Shown here: positions 22,505-33,785 of the stretch, piece by piece
Numbering within the stretch: the stretch's first letter is position 1
Layout: every line of letters begins with the position of its first letter
From: Schistosoma mansoni
Taxonomy: Eukaryota > Platyhelminthes > Trematoda > Strigeidida > Schistosomatidae
DNA: 64,000 bases
Reading direction: 5' to 3'
NCBI RefSeq assembly: GCF_000237925.1
Contig: NC_031500.1
Location: 17,075,753-17,139,752, forward strand
Made by a program: the position numbers and the translations under genes
Notes under the pieces: model-generated
What the model saw: the letters and a program-made list of their open reading frames with translations, nothing else
Database searches by the model: none
What the model was told of the DNA's origin: nothing

Positions 22505-22730
22505 AGACACATTGGCTCAGTGGTCTGTCGGTTAAGGGCTCTGGCTCGAGACTGGTAGGTCCTGGGTTCGAACCTTGCGAGTGCGGAATCGTGGATGCGC
22601 ACTGCTGAGGAGTCCCATAATAGGAAGAAACGACCGTCCAGTGCTTCCAGGTTTTCCATGGTGGTGTAGCTTTAATTGACTCACGGTTTCAAATCTGAAA
22701 AATACTGAAATCTCCACAAAAAAAACCCTT
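22505..22730 (+). repeat. Hammerhead family II, sense copy
   Basis: A-box 'ttggctcagtggtctgtcgg', B-box 'cctgggttcgaaccttgcg', ribozyme 22596-22645 and tail to 'gaaatctccacaaaaaaaac'. The ribozyme keeps CTGAGGA, GAAA and GTC, but the closing pair of stem II is G-A. Confidence 0.75.
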
Positions 22731-23227
22731 CACATTGATATTATTTATCTGTTTATTTGAACACATAAATATTGGTACAAAGGGGCACTGAATACATATG
22801 CGCCACATAAGTCACTTGATTTGTGTGTGGGCTATGATACTGCACGGGTGCCGAGATCGGAACAGGTGGTATTTTTTTTTGGGGGGGTGGCACATCCAGA
22901 TCCTTCGAATTAAAGGTCTGATCCACAAGGCAGTGAAGCAACGTAAGGAGATGTAGTCCCATAGAAGTCGGTGGCCAAGAATAGGTTCATACGCCATTTG
23001 TTCCTTCAACATCCTAGAACCTATGTGCACCATTAGTTTGGAATCAGGATTTTCCGACTCCCCTAGGTGAATTCTCCGTATCCATCAACGCGGGTAAAGC
23101 ATCGGACATTCGTTTTTTGTTCTCTCAATTTCGTTAACAACACCCTCGCTGCGAGTAGGACTTCCATGGTAGTGTCTGCATACGCGTGGCCATGTGAAAG
23201 CATTTTGAGAGAGAGAGAGAGTGGACT

Positions 23228-23790
23228 TGTAGTGCCGCGATTCGTTAATCGTTCGTTTCGATAATCGATATAATTCTAATCTTAACGGCGCGTAAAATCA
23301 GAAGACAAAGGATAGCAGCAACTACAGTCTATTGTCGAATAACTCAGGTCAGAAAGTTAGCAACACCTGAGCGAATAATAACGAGCGAGTGAACAGGCGA
23401 ATAAGCGAAGGAAGTGAGCGAGGCGGAAATGACATGCAGTGGAGATGGCTGGGAAGCCAACTCGAGAGCGAGGCGAAAGATGATGCGTATTGGAGATGGC
23501 TGGGAAGCCAACTCGAGAGCGAAGCGAAAGATAATGCGCATTGGAGATGGCTGGGAAGCCAACTCGATTTAAGCAAGCGTTAGTCAACATTTATAGTCAG
23601 GCAAAAATGAGTGACAGACATATGATGAATAAGATACGAAGTGTGCACACATATACGCTCATATAAAAAGTACTCAAGGTTAATAAGCAAATGATTAACA
23701 AGATCAAAAGATGACTCAATGTACAGGTGAATTGGCTTGGCCAGCAACTAGAATAAAGTATATGGGCTTAACATAACAACCGATACTACA
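23228..23790 (+). repeat. Solo LTR fossil with 4-bp target-site duplication
   Basis: Bounded by TGTAG...CTACA and flanked by GACT on both sides (23224-23227 and 23791-23794). Inserted in a family A repeat. About 563 bp; gypsy-like is plausible from the 4-bp duplication but not proven. It contains a 51-bp tandem repeat. Confidence 0.8.
23441..23575. repeat. 51-bp tandem repeat inside the LTR
   Basis: 'ggagatggctgggaagccaa' starts at 23441, 23492 and 23543, giving a 51-bp period with few differences and a partial earlier unit. The period is a multiple of three, so several frames stay open; this is not evidence of a gene. Confidence 0.85.
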
Positions 23791-24220
23791 GACTCTCCTC
23801 ACCCTCGATCGTACCAGGGCATTTGGCAGGCAGTCACATTGATAAACAAGCATCAAATGTTCAGCTCTAGGAGCAAACAATTATTATTTAACTGTCCATA
23901 GAATAAATATTTTGTTATTATTGAATCAGACGTTGAATGTAATTCAATTTGAATAACTTTTCAAGGATCTCTGATCAGTTTCCATACTTTGAAATGTTAT
24001 TACTGCCTTCATTCTTTTTTCTAACATATCTTCTTTACCAACTACCAATAGATATCGAGTTCGATAGTTGTAACCCTTAGCATATCACATATCTTGAAAC
24101 TATTCATTCTCTTCAACTTCAAATGATACACACTTAATAACAATTCTAACATAAGTTCTTCGTTAAGGCATTTCGTACTACATATCCAATATATACGATA
24201 ACATAAAGAATAAACCAAGT

Positions 24221-24316
24221 TTCTCGTTCTACTTAACGGAACTCAACTATAGAAGCAAACATGGAATGGACAACTAACCAACTTCTATAGTTGGGTTCCG
24301 TTAAGTAGAAAGAGAA
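24221..24316. repeat. 35-bp near-perfect inverted repeat, 26-nt loop
   Basis: Arms 24221-24255 and 24282-24316 pair with one mismatch and one G-U. An RNA from either strand would fold into a ~96-nt hairpin. It belongs to no repeat family that I recognise in the window. A precursor microRNA or a small foldback element are both possible. Confidence 0.6.
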
Positions 24317-24774
24317 TTCTAAAACATAAATTAGAAATGATTTCTATATTATTTTTAGTCATTAAACTGGAAAAGAAAGAAATGGAATTTCATTCTGACA
24401 CAACATTGAATGTTTCTTTGTGTTTCAACTTATACTGAATTGAATCAAGTGTATAAAGGGTGTAGTTTATCATCAATGATTTCAGTAATTTGTATTGTAT
24501 GCTTTATTATTATTGTAATTCTCATCCTCTGTCTCTCGTTCCCTTTTTCTCTCTCTCTCTCTCCCTGTATATATATATGTGATGTTCATGCAAGAGTAGA
24601 GTAATGATGAGATTAACCTTGTCATTGATTAGATGAGGTCAACTTATTATACTGGAGATAAACCTTATACATAATGATAGATTAATCATAAAACAATATC
24701 GGTAATTAGTAATATCAATAAAAATAAGTCGGAGCTTAATTTTATTTCATTTTGACATGACAAAATAGGAACAT

Positions 24775-25235
24775 AAAGATATTATAAGCAAAGATAGATA
24801 GTGGTTAGCAGTGGAATCCAGGACCTGGTGAACTACAAAGGCCATTATCCAGAAGATACAAGTGTTTATTAACAGTTGTCTACGCAAAATACTTCGGATC
24901 CGTTGACCTGACACTATCAGCAACATTCGACTGTGAGAGAGAACAAACCAGATTCGAGTGGAGGAAGAAATCAAGAAGAAGCGCTGGAAGTGGATTGGGC
25001 ACACTTTATGGAAATCATCAAACTGCGTCACAAGACAAGCCCTCACATGGAGTCCTGAAAGTCAAAGGAGAAGAGGAAGACAAAGGACACATTACGCTGA
25101 GAAATGGAGACAGATATGAGAAGAATGAACAAAAGTTGGATAGAACTAGAAAGGAAGGCTGAAGACAGAGTGGATTTGAGAATGCTGGTCGGCGTCCTAT
25201 GCTCCATTGGGGGTAACAGGCGTAAGTAAGTAAGA
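24775..25235 (+). mobile_element. RTE/SR2-like LINE 3' end fused to an Sm-alpha scrap
   Basis: 24775-24825 is an antisense Sm-alpha end ('gatagtggttagcagtggaa'). It joins the RTE-like C-terminus (24826-25235), which ends 'gggggtaacaggcgtaagta'. Multiple frame breaks. Confidence 0.7.
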
Positions 25236-25479
25236 GGTTCTAAACTATATAGTTGTACAACTGATAAACTACTGATTAATTATTATTCTAGTATTAGTAT
25301 AGAACATTTAAACAACAAATGGAAACTACTGTAAATAGTCAAACTATAAAATACTGATAACCGGGCGACTAATCAGTTGGTCATGAAACGCTACCTTGTT
25401 ATCAAATAATTAATGGTAAAATGCAATAAAATAACAATGAATTAATAGCTTTGATCTGAATAACTAAACCTTTTGATAA

Positions 25480-25860
25480 GTCTAGCTAATTGAACGCTAT
25501 ACTTGGATCCTAAGCTAGTCTCATAACCCCCAGGCTAAATCTACACAGCGACTTGAACACGAAAGAAAAGGCGCAATATGTGCGAGAAGCACTTTACTCC
25601 AAAGGTTCATTTATATTACAGAAAATATAGGGTTTTTATAGTATTTTAAAAGTCCTTTGGTTTACCCGAAAATTCTGAAATGTTACTAAACATGGTAGCA
25701 GTATAGTAATCAACCAATCAGAAACCCTACATGTGACTTTTCACTTTCGTGATGTGTCTAGGATACTTTCTAGTCAAACGCTGATTGGATAAAATGCTTC
25801 TCAACGTTTCCTGAACCTTTCTTGTCTATTACGTGAAATTTTCAGGATCGCCTCACTACC
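25480..25860 (+). repeat. LTR fossil
   Basis: Shares its 5' portion ('ttgaacgctatacttggatc') with the LTR at 30934 and its 3' portion with 6735-7026, so the three are related LTR variants. Looks like an old solo LTR; the ends are not sharply defined. Confidence 0.55.
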
Positions 25861-26875
25861 TTTCACGTCAAATTTTTTTCTCTTAATAAAGGAAAAACGT
25901 CAAGTTTACTTATCAAAAGTCGGGCTAGTATTGTGAGTTCAGGTTATCACCTGATGGAGTTTTTATCACCAATTGACATCAGTTATAATATAAAAAGGTT
26001 AAGGTATCAATGCAAAGGTTGAACTTGATAGTTTTAAATAACTTGGTGTTGGGATTTTATCACGAACTAACATCAGCCACAGGAAATGAAGAATGTTTCA
26101 TGAATCTATGTGTTTCGATAATGTCTTAGGAAATTCTAGGGGTGTGCTAATGAGTCAGTAATAACAAACTGAGTGGTTTCAAGTTAGAACGAAACAACTG
26201 TCCAGTACTTCTCCAGTAATTTTCACTAGTTCTTTAGTCAGTATTCAATCACAAAGAAGTATTATCTGAATATTTAAATGATCTCCTCAAATTACTTAGA
26301 TAAATAGTAACAATATGATTAAATTTAAAGTAAGCTTCCGATACTCTAGTCAGGAGTTGTGAGTGGCATAATTCAATTGTAATGAAAGTGAAATGGAGAT
26401 CGTCGATTATACCGAATGATCATTCCGTTATACCACAAATTGATTAAATTTGAAAACATGTGACAGTGTACTCCGATTGAATGATTTGAAGAAGTCATGT
26501 TTCACCATGAGAACGGAAGGTTATATTTTCGATATTTTCTTATTTATACAGTTATGGGCACATTGACAATGAGCTTCAAAACGACATAAAACAATCGTTA
26601 AGCTACACCCTAGTTTTTACTGTTGTTCAATGATGAGTATTACCTTCAGATAAATGAACCTTGTTACACAATAAATAACGTTATGATCTTCCATACATGT
26701 TAATCACTTAGTGATTGAGTGAAAAAGTATGATTTCTTTGAAAAATTTATAAATTGACAATGTCTAGTAAATATGATCTCAGTTTTAACCATAGACTGAT
26801 AGTAGTTATGCAAAAATTGAAAAAAATCATTTATATATTTTCAGAAAGAGATTTTGTGGAGATTGTAGTAATTTT
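25861..26875. other. No gene seen
   Basis: AT-rich. A weak hammerhead-family scrap may lie near 26180-26230 ('acgaaacaactgtccagtac'). Nothing else recognised. Confidence 0.35.
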
Positions 26876-27120
26876 ATAGTTGAAATAATGAGTCAATTGA
26901 AGTTAGACCACCATGGAAAACATGGAAGCATTGGATGGCAGTTTCGTCCTATTGTGGGACTCCTTAGCAGTACGCATCCACGATCCCGCCTCATGAGATT
27001 TCAACCCAGGACCTATCAGTCTCGCGTGGACGGTTGCTCAATTTCGTGGATCAGTTGAAGTTAGACATTAACACCGTTGGATCCCGGCCAGCTCAGTGGT
27101 CTAGAGGTTAAGCGCTCGCG
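26876..27120 (-). repeat. Hammerhead family II, antisense copy turning to sense head
   Basis: Antisense tail, ribozyme (box changed to CTAAGGA) and B-box region, then a sense leader 'gaagttagacattaacaccg' and A-box 'cagctcagtggtctagaggt'. The inverted junction lies near 27030. Confidence 0.7.
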
Positions 27121-27624
27121 CGTAAGACAGAAGTGGCTTACAATGAGTTACGAGACGTCAGACAATCTAATTTTTTTACTCATTGGGACATTACAAATAT
27201 ATCAATTTACTTATAACAATCTACTCAATGCTGAATTTATTCGAAATTATCAAATCAAACGTTGTTAATGATACTTATAATACTTTATTGGTTTGATTGG
27301 TAATATTTTGAAAAAAGAAACGATCGAACTTAAGCTTAAAATGTAATAACTTAAGGATTTGACACTATGAACTTTAAGAAGTACTGTGCGGCTATTCCCT
27401 CTTTGGATTAAGGTTGCTCTTAGCTGTGTACATTTATGATTGTATGGATTAAAACATGAATTATTATTATACTAGTGTGGTGTGGGTTACTGGTATTGAC
27501 ATAAGTAGTGTATAACGATGGTCGGGCATTGAATGTATTTCAGTAGAAGATCGATAAGGAGAGTACAGGAACGGCACGCAATTGGTACGAAAGTGCATGA
27601 ACAATTATAATCAGGGACTATGGA
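27121..27624. other. No gene seen
   Basis: AT-rich. 27478-27600 repeats the unnamed segment at 12330-12470 ('tggtgtgggttactggtatt'). Confidence 0.4.
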
Positions 27625-28150
27625 AGGATATACTCTCAATGGAGCATAGGCCTCCGAACAGCATTCTACAGCCCACTCTGTCCTGGGTCTTCCTTTCTAA
27701 TTCTATCCAGTTGCTGTTCATTCTTCTCATATCTGTCTCCATTTCTCAGCGTAATCTGTTCTTAAGTTTTTCTCTTCTTCTTTGGCGTTCAGAAGGGGGC
27801 TTTTGACTTGACTTGTGACGCAGTTTGATGATTTCCTCAATATGTATCCTATTCACTTCCAGCACTTCCTCCTCTGGAATCTGGTTTATTCTCTCCCACA
27901 GTAGAATGTTGCTGATATTGTCTGGTCAACGGATCCAAAGTATTTTGCGTAGATAACTGTTAATAAACACTTGTATCTTCTTGATGATGGCTTTCATAGT
28001 TCTCAAGGTTTCCGTCCCATTTTATTGAAACTTCTGATCTTAGTGTTGTTTAACAGACATTTGTTTTAAGTTCCAGATGTTCTTGAGTTGTAAATATGCT
28101 ACTCTTGCTTTGCTAATTCACGTCTTCACATCTGTATCAGATCCATGCTA
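27625..28150 (-). mobile_element. RTE/SR2-like LINE, 3' end
   Basis: Antisense C-terminal coding remnants from 'aatggagcataggcctccga' up to 'cacatctgtatcagatccat', collinear with the copies at 10.7-11.1 kb and 30.4-30.9 kb. Broken by frame changes. Confidence 0.75.
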
Positions 28151-28914
28151 AACGGAAAAAAAATTATTCAAACCATTTAAATTTAAACAATATGACTATT
28201 TTATAACCATTTTTAACCATTACTCATTATTACGTAACTAACAACATTATAGAACATTGAATAAAACGAATCTTCAATTTAAGTAACCTATGATAATTAC
28301 TTATTACATATTGATTAAAACAGAAATGGTAAATTAATAAATCAATTATTTGTACAAAAATTAAATCATCTTTCTTAAAAAAAAAAAGAAAAAAAAAAGT
28401 GAATAGCAACATTCCACTGATGATTTCTGTTATCATTAGTATTATAGTTCTCCCTATCTATCACCCTCTATTCCCTCCCTCTCTATCTAACTCACCCACC
28501 CACCCATCATTTATTCCTGAAGGTTAATTAGATAAGGTTGATGTAATATGTTTTTTTATTTCTCTTTATTTGATAAAATGAATTCAAAAGAAATTTAGGG
28601 GATAAAAAAAAGGGAGAAACACTTCCGAGAAGGTAACTATTATTTGTCATCATCATCATCATCAATATTGATTCTAAAAAAAACCGTCTAATTATACTTA
28701 ATGAAAAAGAAAAAAAAAGGGGGGAAGGTAATTTAGAAAAGATGGTACCCTAATTACAAGTTTAACTAAATAAATTTATATTGACTTTTATTCATCATTA
28801 AAGAGGCATTAAATATAAAGTTATACTATTTATTTTTCTATTGAACAGATTAAGCAAAATATGTTAGTGACTAATTTGTGAAAGTTTTTTTTTATTGATT
28901 AATTATTGATGAAT
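28151..28914. other. No gene seen; A-rich and microsatellite DNA
   Basis: Contains poly(A)-rich blocks near 28380 and 28710, a CCCA run at 28495-28506 and a (CAT)n run near 28650. Confidence 0.4.
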
Positions 28915-29315
28915 ATCAGAAGGGGGATTTTGTGGAGATTTTAGTAATTTTATAGAGTTGATATCATGAGTTAATTGAAGCTAGACCACCAAGGAAAACA
29001 TGAAAGCACTGGATGGCCGTTTCGTCCTATTGTGTGGCCCATCAGTAGTGCACATCCATAATCCCGCCTGGCAAGATTCGAACCCAGAACCTATCAGTTT
29101 CGTGCGTGAACGCTCAATCTCTAGATCAACCAATCCACGAAATTGAGCAACCATTCACCAATTTCATCAATGAGTTACTATCTCACAACAGACGTGGTTG
29201 AACTCCACTGGTCACTGCTTCTCACCAGAACCGCAGGAAATACCTTTTGAAGCCAGTTCAATGATTCCGGGTTTCCCATGGCGTTGTAGCTTCAATTGAT
29301 TCATGATCTCAATTA
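28915..29315 (-). repeat. Hammerhead family II, near full-length antisense copy
   Basis: It starts with terminal 'atcagaagggggattttgtg', then tail, decayed ribozyme, B-box 'gcaagattcgaacccagaac', A-box region and the leader 'actccactggtcactgcttc'. It then flips to a sense tail near 29260. Confidence 0.75.
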
Positions 29316-29714
29316 TTGAATAATTGAATGAGAAAAAAACTTCAATTATTGCTTAGTTTGTTTCTTATTAGTTGAACAATTTTGTCTATTATCATTCTTA
29401 TAAAGATGAAAACTATAAAATGATGTGTTATTATTTTGATAAATGGACAGAAATAGAAGTGTTAGTTTTCTATAAATTACAAATATATCTTGTAGACAAG
29501 TAGTAACTAGGTTAATGACACAATAGAGATTGTATCCAATCGTGAACCTTATGAAAGTACAATCTATGAGATGTCAATTCACTTAGACTAGTTATTATAT
29601 TGCAATCTGGTCGATAAGATTAAAATATTACTAAGGCTTAGGCAAACATGATACTGGGCAATCATAAAGAAAAAAGAAGGTTAACAAATAAAAAAGAAAG
29701 GCGTTTTGCGGAGA

Positions 29715-29985
29715 TTTTAGTAATTTTATATAGTTGAGATCATGAGTCAATTGTAGCTAGACCACCATGGAAAACCTGGAAGCACTGGGCAGCCGTTCCG
29801 CCCAATTGTGGGACACCTCAGCAGTGCAGTTAAGGGCTCGGGCTCGAGACTGGTAGGCCCTGGGTTCGAGATCGTGGATGCGCACTGCTGAGGAGTCCCA
29901 TAATAGGACGAAACGGCCATCCAGTGCCTCCAGGTTTTCCATGGTGGTCTAGCTTCAATTGACTCATGGTTTCAACTCTGAAAAA
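29715..29985. repeat. Hammerhead family II, inverted dimer
   Basis: An antisense tail and ribozyme half (29715-29826) joins a sense head and ribozyme (29827-29985). The A-box is missing at the junction, but a B-box-like 'gccctgggttcgagatcg' remains. Confidence 0.75.
29882..29927 (+). ncRNA. Hammerhead ribozyme, family II, boxes intact
   Basis: GCACTG, CTGAGGAG, TCC/GGA stem II, CGAAAC, GGCC loop, cleavage triplet ATC, CAGTGC. Stems I and II are perfect. The minimal stem III has a C-A in place of C-G, as at 9614. Confidence 0.7.
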
Positions 29986-30374
29986 TGATGTATTAAATTT
30001 GTAGTCAAGGTGAACACAGGTGGGGATAATCGAATGTATTTGATCACAAAATTACAGATCTTAGTAAAATCTGAGAACCATATAATAAATACTTCATTCA
30101 CAACATATCAGTTACTCGTCTCAGACTTTATTGTTCTTTGGTTTCCACACCAATCATTCACTGTTCTTGTTCTTTTCTTTGAGCTTCTTAACCTTCTGCT
30201 TCCAAACATTTATTGGTGATACATACTACTTCTATCTGTCGACATCAGTAGCACATACTTCAAATTCACTTCTTAAATAATTCATTAGCAATCTCTCTGA
30301 AAATATTACTAGATGGAAGCATTAGTTCCTTTTAAATCATAGACACTAAATATTGATAAATATTAATTAATAAA
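29986..30374. other. No gene seen
   Basis: AT-rich; nothing recognised. Confidence 0.35.
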
Positions 30375-31275
30375 CACGGTGGATCTGATGCAGATGTGAA
30401 GACGCAGATCAGCAAAGCAAGAGCAGCATATTTACAACTCAAGAACATCTGGAACTCAAAACAAAGGTATGTCAACCAACACCAAGATCGTAATTTTCAA
30501 TACAAATGTTAAGACAGTTCTACGGGATGAGCTGGAAACTTGGAGAACTACGAAGGCCATCATCCATACGATACAAGTGTTTATTAACAGTTGCCCATGC
30601 AAGATACTTCGAATCCATTGGTCGGACACTATCAGCAACATTCTACTGTGAGAGAGAACAAATCAGATTCCATCCAGTGGAGGAAGAAATCAGGATGAAG
30701 CGCTGGAAGTGGATTGGGCACACTTCGAGGAAATCACTCAACTGCGTCACAAGGCAGACGCTCACATGGAATCATGAAGCCCAAAGAAGAGGAGAAAGAC
30801 TCAAGAACACATTACGCCGAGAAATGGAGGTAGACATGAGAAGAATGAACAAAAGTTGGATAGAATTATAAAGGAAGTCTCAGGACAGAGTGGATTTGAG
30901 AATGCTGTTTAGCGGCCTATGCTCCATCGGGAGTGTTACGTCTTGTAAGTTGAACGCTATATTCAGATCCTAAGCTATTTTGATAACCCCATGCTAGAAC
31001 TATACACAGACTTGAAGACCAGAGAAAAAGCACAAAGTGTGTGGGAAGCACTTTACTAAAGGGTTCAATCTTGTTACAGAAAATCATAGGTATTTATAGA
31101 TGTTAGCCAATCCATTAACGACATATTATGATACCGACCAATAATATCACGCCACGTTGGAACTCTAGAATGTTCCATCGTATTCTGATTGGCTGGGGCT
31201 CTTTATGAGCCTCTGGAGGCTCTGTTAGAGTTCTCCGGAAGCCGACTCAACAGGAGTAACAGACGTCAGTAAGTA
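30375..31275 (+). mobile_element. RTE/SR2-like LINE 3' end, split by an LTR
   Basis: The C-terminal region runs from 'ggtggatctgatgcagatgt' with readable pieces ERTLSATFYCEREQIRFHPV-like and [20 protein letters not shown], to 30933. It is then interrupted by the solo LTR at 30934-31252 and finishes with 'taacagacgtcagtaagtaa'. Confidence 0.8.
30934..31252 (+). repeat. Solo LTR fossil with GGAG duplication
   Basis: Starts TGTTACGTCTTG and ends CTCAACA; flanked by GGAG at 30930-30933 and 31253-31256. The 319-bp length and 4-bp duplication fit a gypsy-like element; the Boudicca family has LTRs of similar size, but I cannot confirm identity. Younger than the LINE copy that it interrupts. Confidence 0.8.
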
Positions 31276-32214
31276 AGTAAGTAATTAACTCATAAAAAAT
31301 CTAGTTTTAAAACATACTCTCTCTCAACTTCTTTTAATCATCTCACAATAACAATTAAAACTAAACTATTCATTGAATATTTAAATTTTTCTTCATTATT
31401 CAATTTCTTTCAAATAATTAATTCAATATAACATCACTATTCACAAAAAAGCGAATGTCTTTCGAATGAGTATAACTTACCTATATCTACATAGTTATCT
31501 TTCAGTCTAATCTATTTAACACATATAGAAAACATGGAAACGATCCAGCATTCAATAGAAGAAGTAGAAGAAGAAGGAGGAAGAGATTAGATCAGATAGA
31601 ATGACAAGTCCAAGTCTATCCTACTTAAATATATTCAATTTTATGTATGTTTGTATAGATAGATATATAAGTAGTCAGTTAAAGAAAATTAAAAAAAAAT
31701 TTAATCATAATATTTAAAGTGGACATATTATATTAGGACTTTATTTAAACAAACCATTCATTCATTCATTCAATTTGTCTCTATGATTAAATTTAAAGAT
31801 ATGAATATGTGACCAGTATCTCTTTGTCTCTATGTCCATCGTGGGGGTACAACAGAATATGTGCGTGCGCACACCCCCCTCCACACACATACATACATAC
31901 TACACACACACATGGACATCATCTTTTTATTTATGTGTGTTGAAAAAAAATAAAAGGAGAAAAACTCCTTTTGTATCCTTATCTTGAAAATTGAATTATT
32001 TAGCTATAAGGCAAACTATGAACATTTGTCTGCTTTTTGATGTTTTAATATTCAATTAGACTGAGGTATTTTTCAAAGTGAAAAAAACCTGTTTATTTGT
32101 ATCGAATGTGTTTAACAATATTTTGACAATTAAAGAGGAGGAAAAGTTTTGTATTCTTAGAAAGATGAAAAATGTTTTGTACACTACAATAATGCTTTTG
32201 TACTTTTAAGTCAG
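31276..32214. other. No gene seen; microsatellites
   Basis: AT-rich with a GAAGAA tract at ~31560-31590 and a (CA)/(CATA) stretch at 31865-31915. Confidence 0.4.
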
Positions 32215-33190
32215 AATTTGATATAGTTACATCATAGGGTTGCATCGACACCTGAACTAATGATAGGGAGAGAAGTAGTTGAGCGTATTGACAGCTTCAC
32301 TTATCTTGGGAGTCTCATCAGTCCTTGTGGTCTGGTGTGTGACGAAATCTCAGCACGGATACAGAAGGATCGACTAGCGTTCGCCAACTTGCGTCATTTA
32401 TGGCGTAGGCGAGATATCCGTCTAGCAACAAAAGGACGGGTTTACTGTGCAGCAGTTCGTTCCATCCTACTTTGTGGCAGTGAAACATGGCCGATAAGAG
32501 TAGAGGATATTCATAGGCTACTAGTATTCGATCATAGGTGTCTTCGACGCATTGCTCGTATATCCTGGGACCACCGGGTAAGTAATGCAGATGTTAGGAA
32601 ACGGGTACTAGGTAAGGATGGCAAATCGATTGATGAAGTGGTGAAACTTCATCAGTTGAGATGGCTGGGACACGTGTTACGTATGCACAACCACCGACTG
32701 CTCCGACGTGCAATGTTTCATGGTGTAAGAGTAGGTTGGAAGAAAGCTAGGGGCGGCCAGACCAAAATGTGGCACAAATCTATGAAGTCACTGACAAGTG
32801 GACTGAGTCATGTTGGTAGGTGTAAACTACCTGGTTGGGATTTGAGAGATGATAGCAACCGATGGTTAGAGACCTTGAATGACATGGCTCAAAATCGTTT
32901 CCAATGGATGAGGTGCATCCGCTCTTTGTGTTCTTCCAAATTCTAATCTTCTGAATTCTCCATGTCCCTTTCTTTTTTCTCTTTCCAAATTTATTTCACT
33001 GGATTATACTCCCTCAATAACATCTTCAAACCCTAAACTTTCACATAATGCTTATACTCTTACTACTTCTACCAATATGGGGTTTGAATCGACCACTGCA
33101 TCTCTGTGTTAATGTGGTATGGCAACTCGAACTGATGTACGTACGTACGAAGTTCTACGTTGTGACTGACATTATGGGGCTGATATCCAG
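32215..33190 (+). mobile_element. LINE-B: C-terminal coding region and 3' UTR
   Basis: An open stretch of 228 codons (32260-32946) reads VERIDSFTYLGSLISPCG, EISARIQKDRLAFANLRHLW, AVRSILLCGSETWPIRVED, FDHRCLRRIARISWDHRVSN, LRWLGHVLRM and MAQNRFQWMRC. This is the post-reverse-transcriptase C-terminus typical of trematode non-LTR retrotransposons (RTE or CR1 grade; clade not assigned). About 240 bp of 3' UTR follow, ending in the GACTGA-rich terminus that recurs inverted at 58806. 5' truncated. Its open frame makes it one of the youngest LINE copies here. Confidence 0.85.
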
Positions 33191-33234
33191 TGAGACTGAA
33201 TACAAGATAAATATGTTATCATTATCACAATGTG

Positions 33235-33785
33235 AGCTTGTGGAGATTGTAGTAATTTAGTTGTTAAGTTTATGAGTGAAGTTAAGCTGGACCACCAGTG
33301 ACAACCTGGAAGTATTTGACGGTCGTTTTGTTCCCATATAGGACTCCTCAGAAGTGTGCATCCACGATCTCGCACGTGGAACTAAAACCCAGGACCTTCG
33401 GTCTCGCGATACGATCTCCACAAACCCCTATTCTGATAATAATCAACATATGCTTACTAGTGACTGGCTTCAAGATGTATTTCTTGGAGTTCTAGTTAGA
33501 AGCTGTGGCCAGTGGAGTTCAACCTTGACTGTTGTGAAGCATTTACTCACTGAAAAGAATGGTGGACGATCGAGCAATATCGTGGATTGATTGAAGTTAG
33601 ATATTAACACTATTGCATGCCGAATTAGAGGTTAAACATTCAAGCACAAGACTGAAGGTCCTGGGTTCGAGTCCCGTGTGTGGAGTCGTGAATATGCACT
33701 GTTTAGGACTCCTATGTTAGGACGAGACAGCCGTCCAGTGCGGCCTATGTCCCTCTATGAGTGGTAGCAGGCATCACCAAGTAAT
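33235..33785. repeat. Hammerhead family II, antisense copy plus full sense copy
   Basis: An antisense tail, ribozyme and B-box (33235-33405) joins a terminal segment 'atctccacaaacccctattc', then a complete sense unit from leader 'caacatatgcttactagtga' through B-box 'tcctgggttcgagtcccg' and a decayed ribozyme (box TTTAGGA). An RTE-like scrap follows at 33736-33782. Confidence 0.75.

Larger units (their letters stand above)
22748..23830 (-). repeat. Family A repeat, antisense, split by an LTR
   Basis: Antisense family A runs from its tail (22748) to 23227, is interrupted by the solo LTR at 23228-23790, and resumes with 'gactctcctcaccctcgatc' and 'gtaccagggcatttggcagg'. The insertion duplicated GACT. 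Confidence 0.8.

Noticed and set aside
22753-22962. Open frame on the minus strand in family A
   Set aside because: Similar open stretches occur in other copies of the family A repeat and carry no recognisable protein domain; they are by-products of a repeat.
23344-23590. Open frames with repeated 17-residue units in three frames
   Set aside because: They arise from the 51-bp tandem array inside an LTR fossil; a period divisible by three keeps several frames open at once.
21866-23790. Complete LTR element with two direct LTRs
   Set aside because: The two copies differ clearly, one has its own 4-bp duplication, and a SINE plus a family A repeat lie between them with no retroelement genes. 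Two separate insertions fit better.
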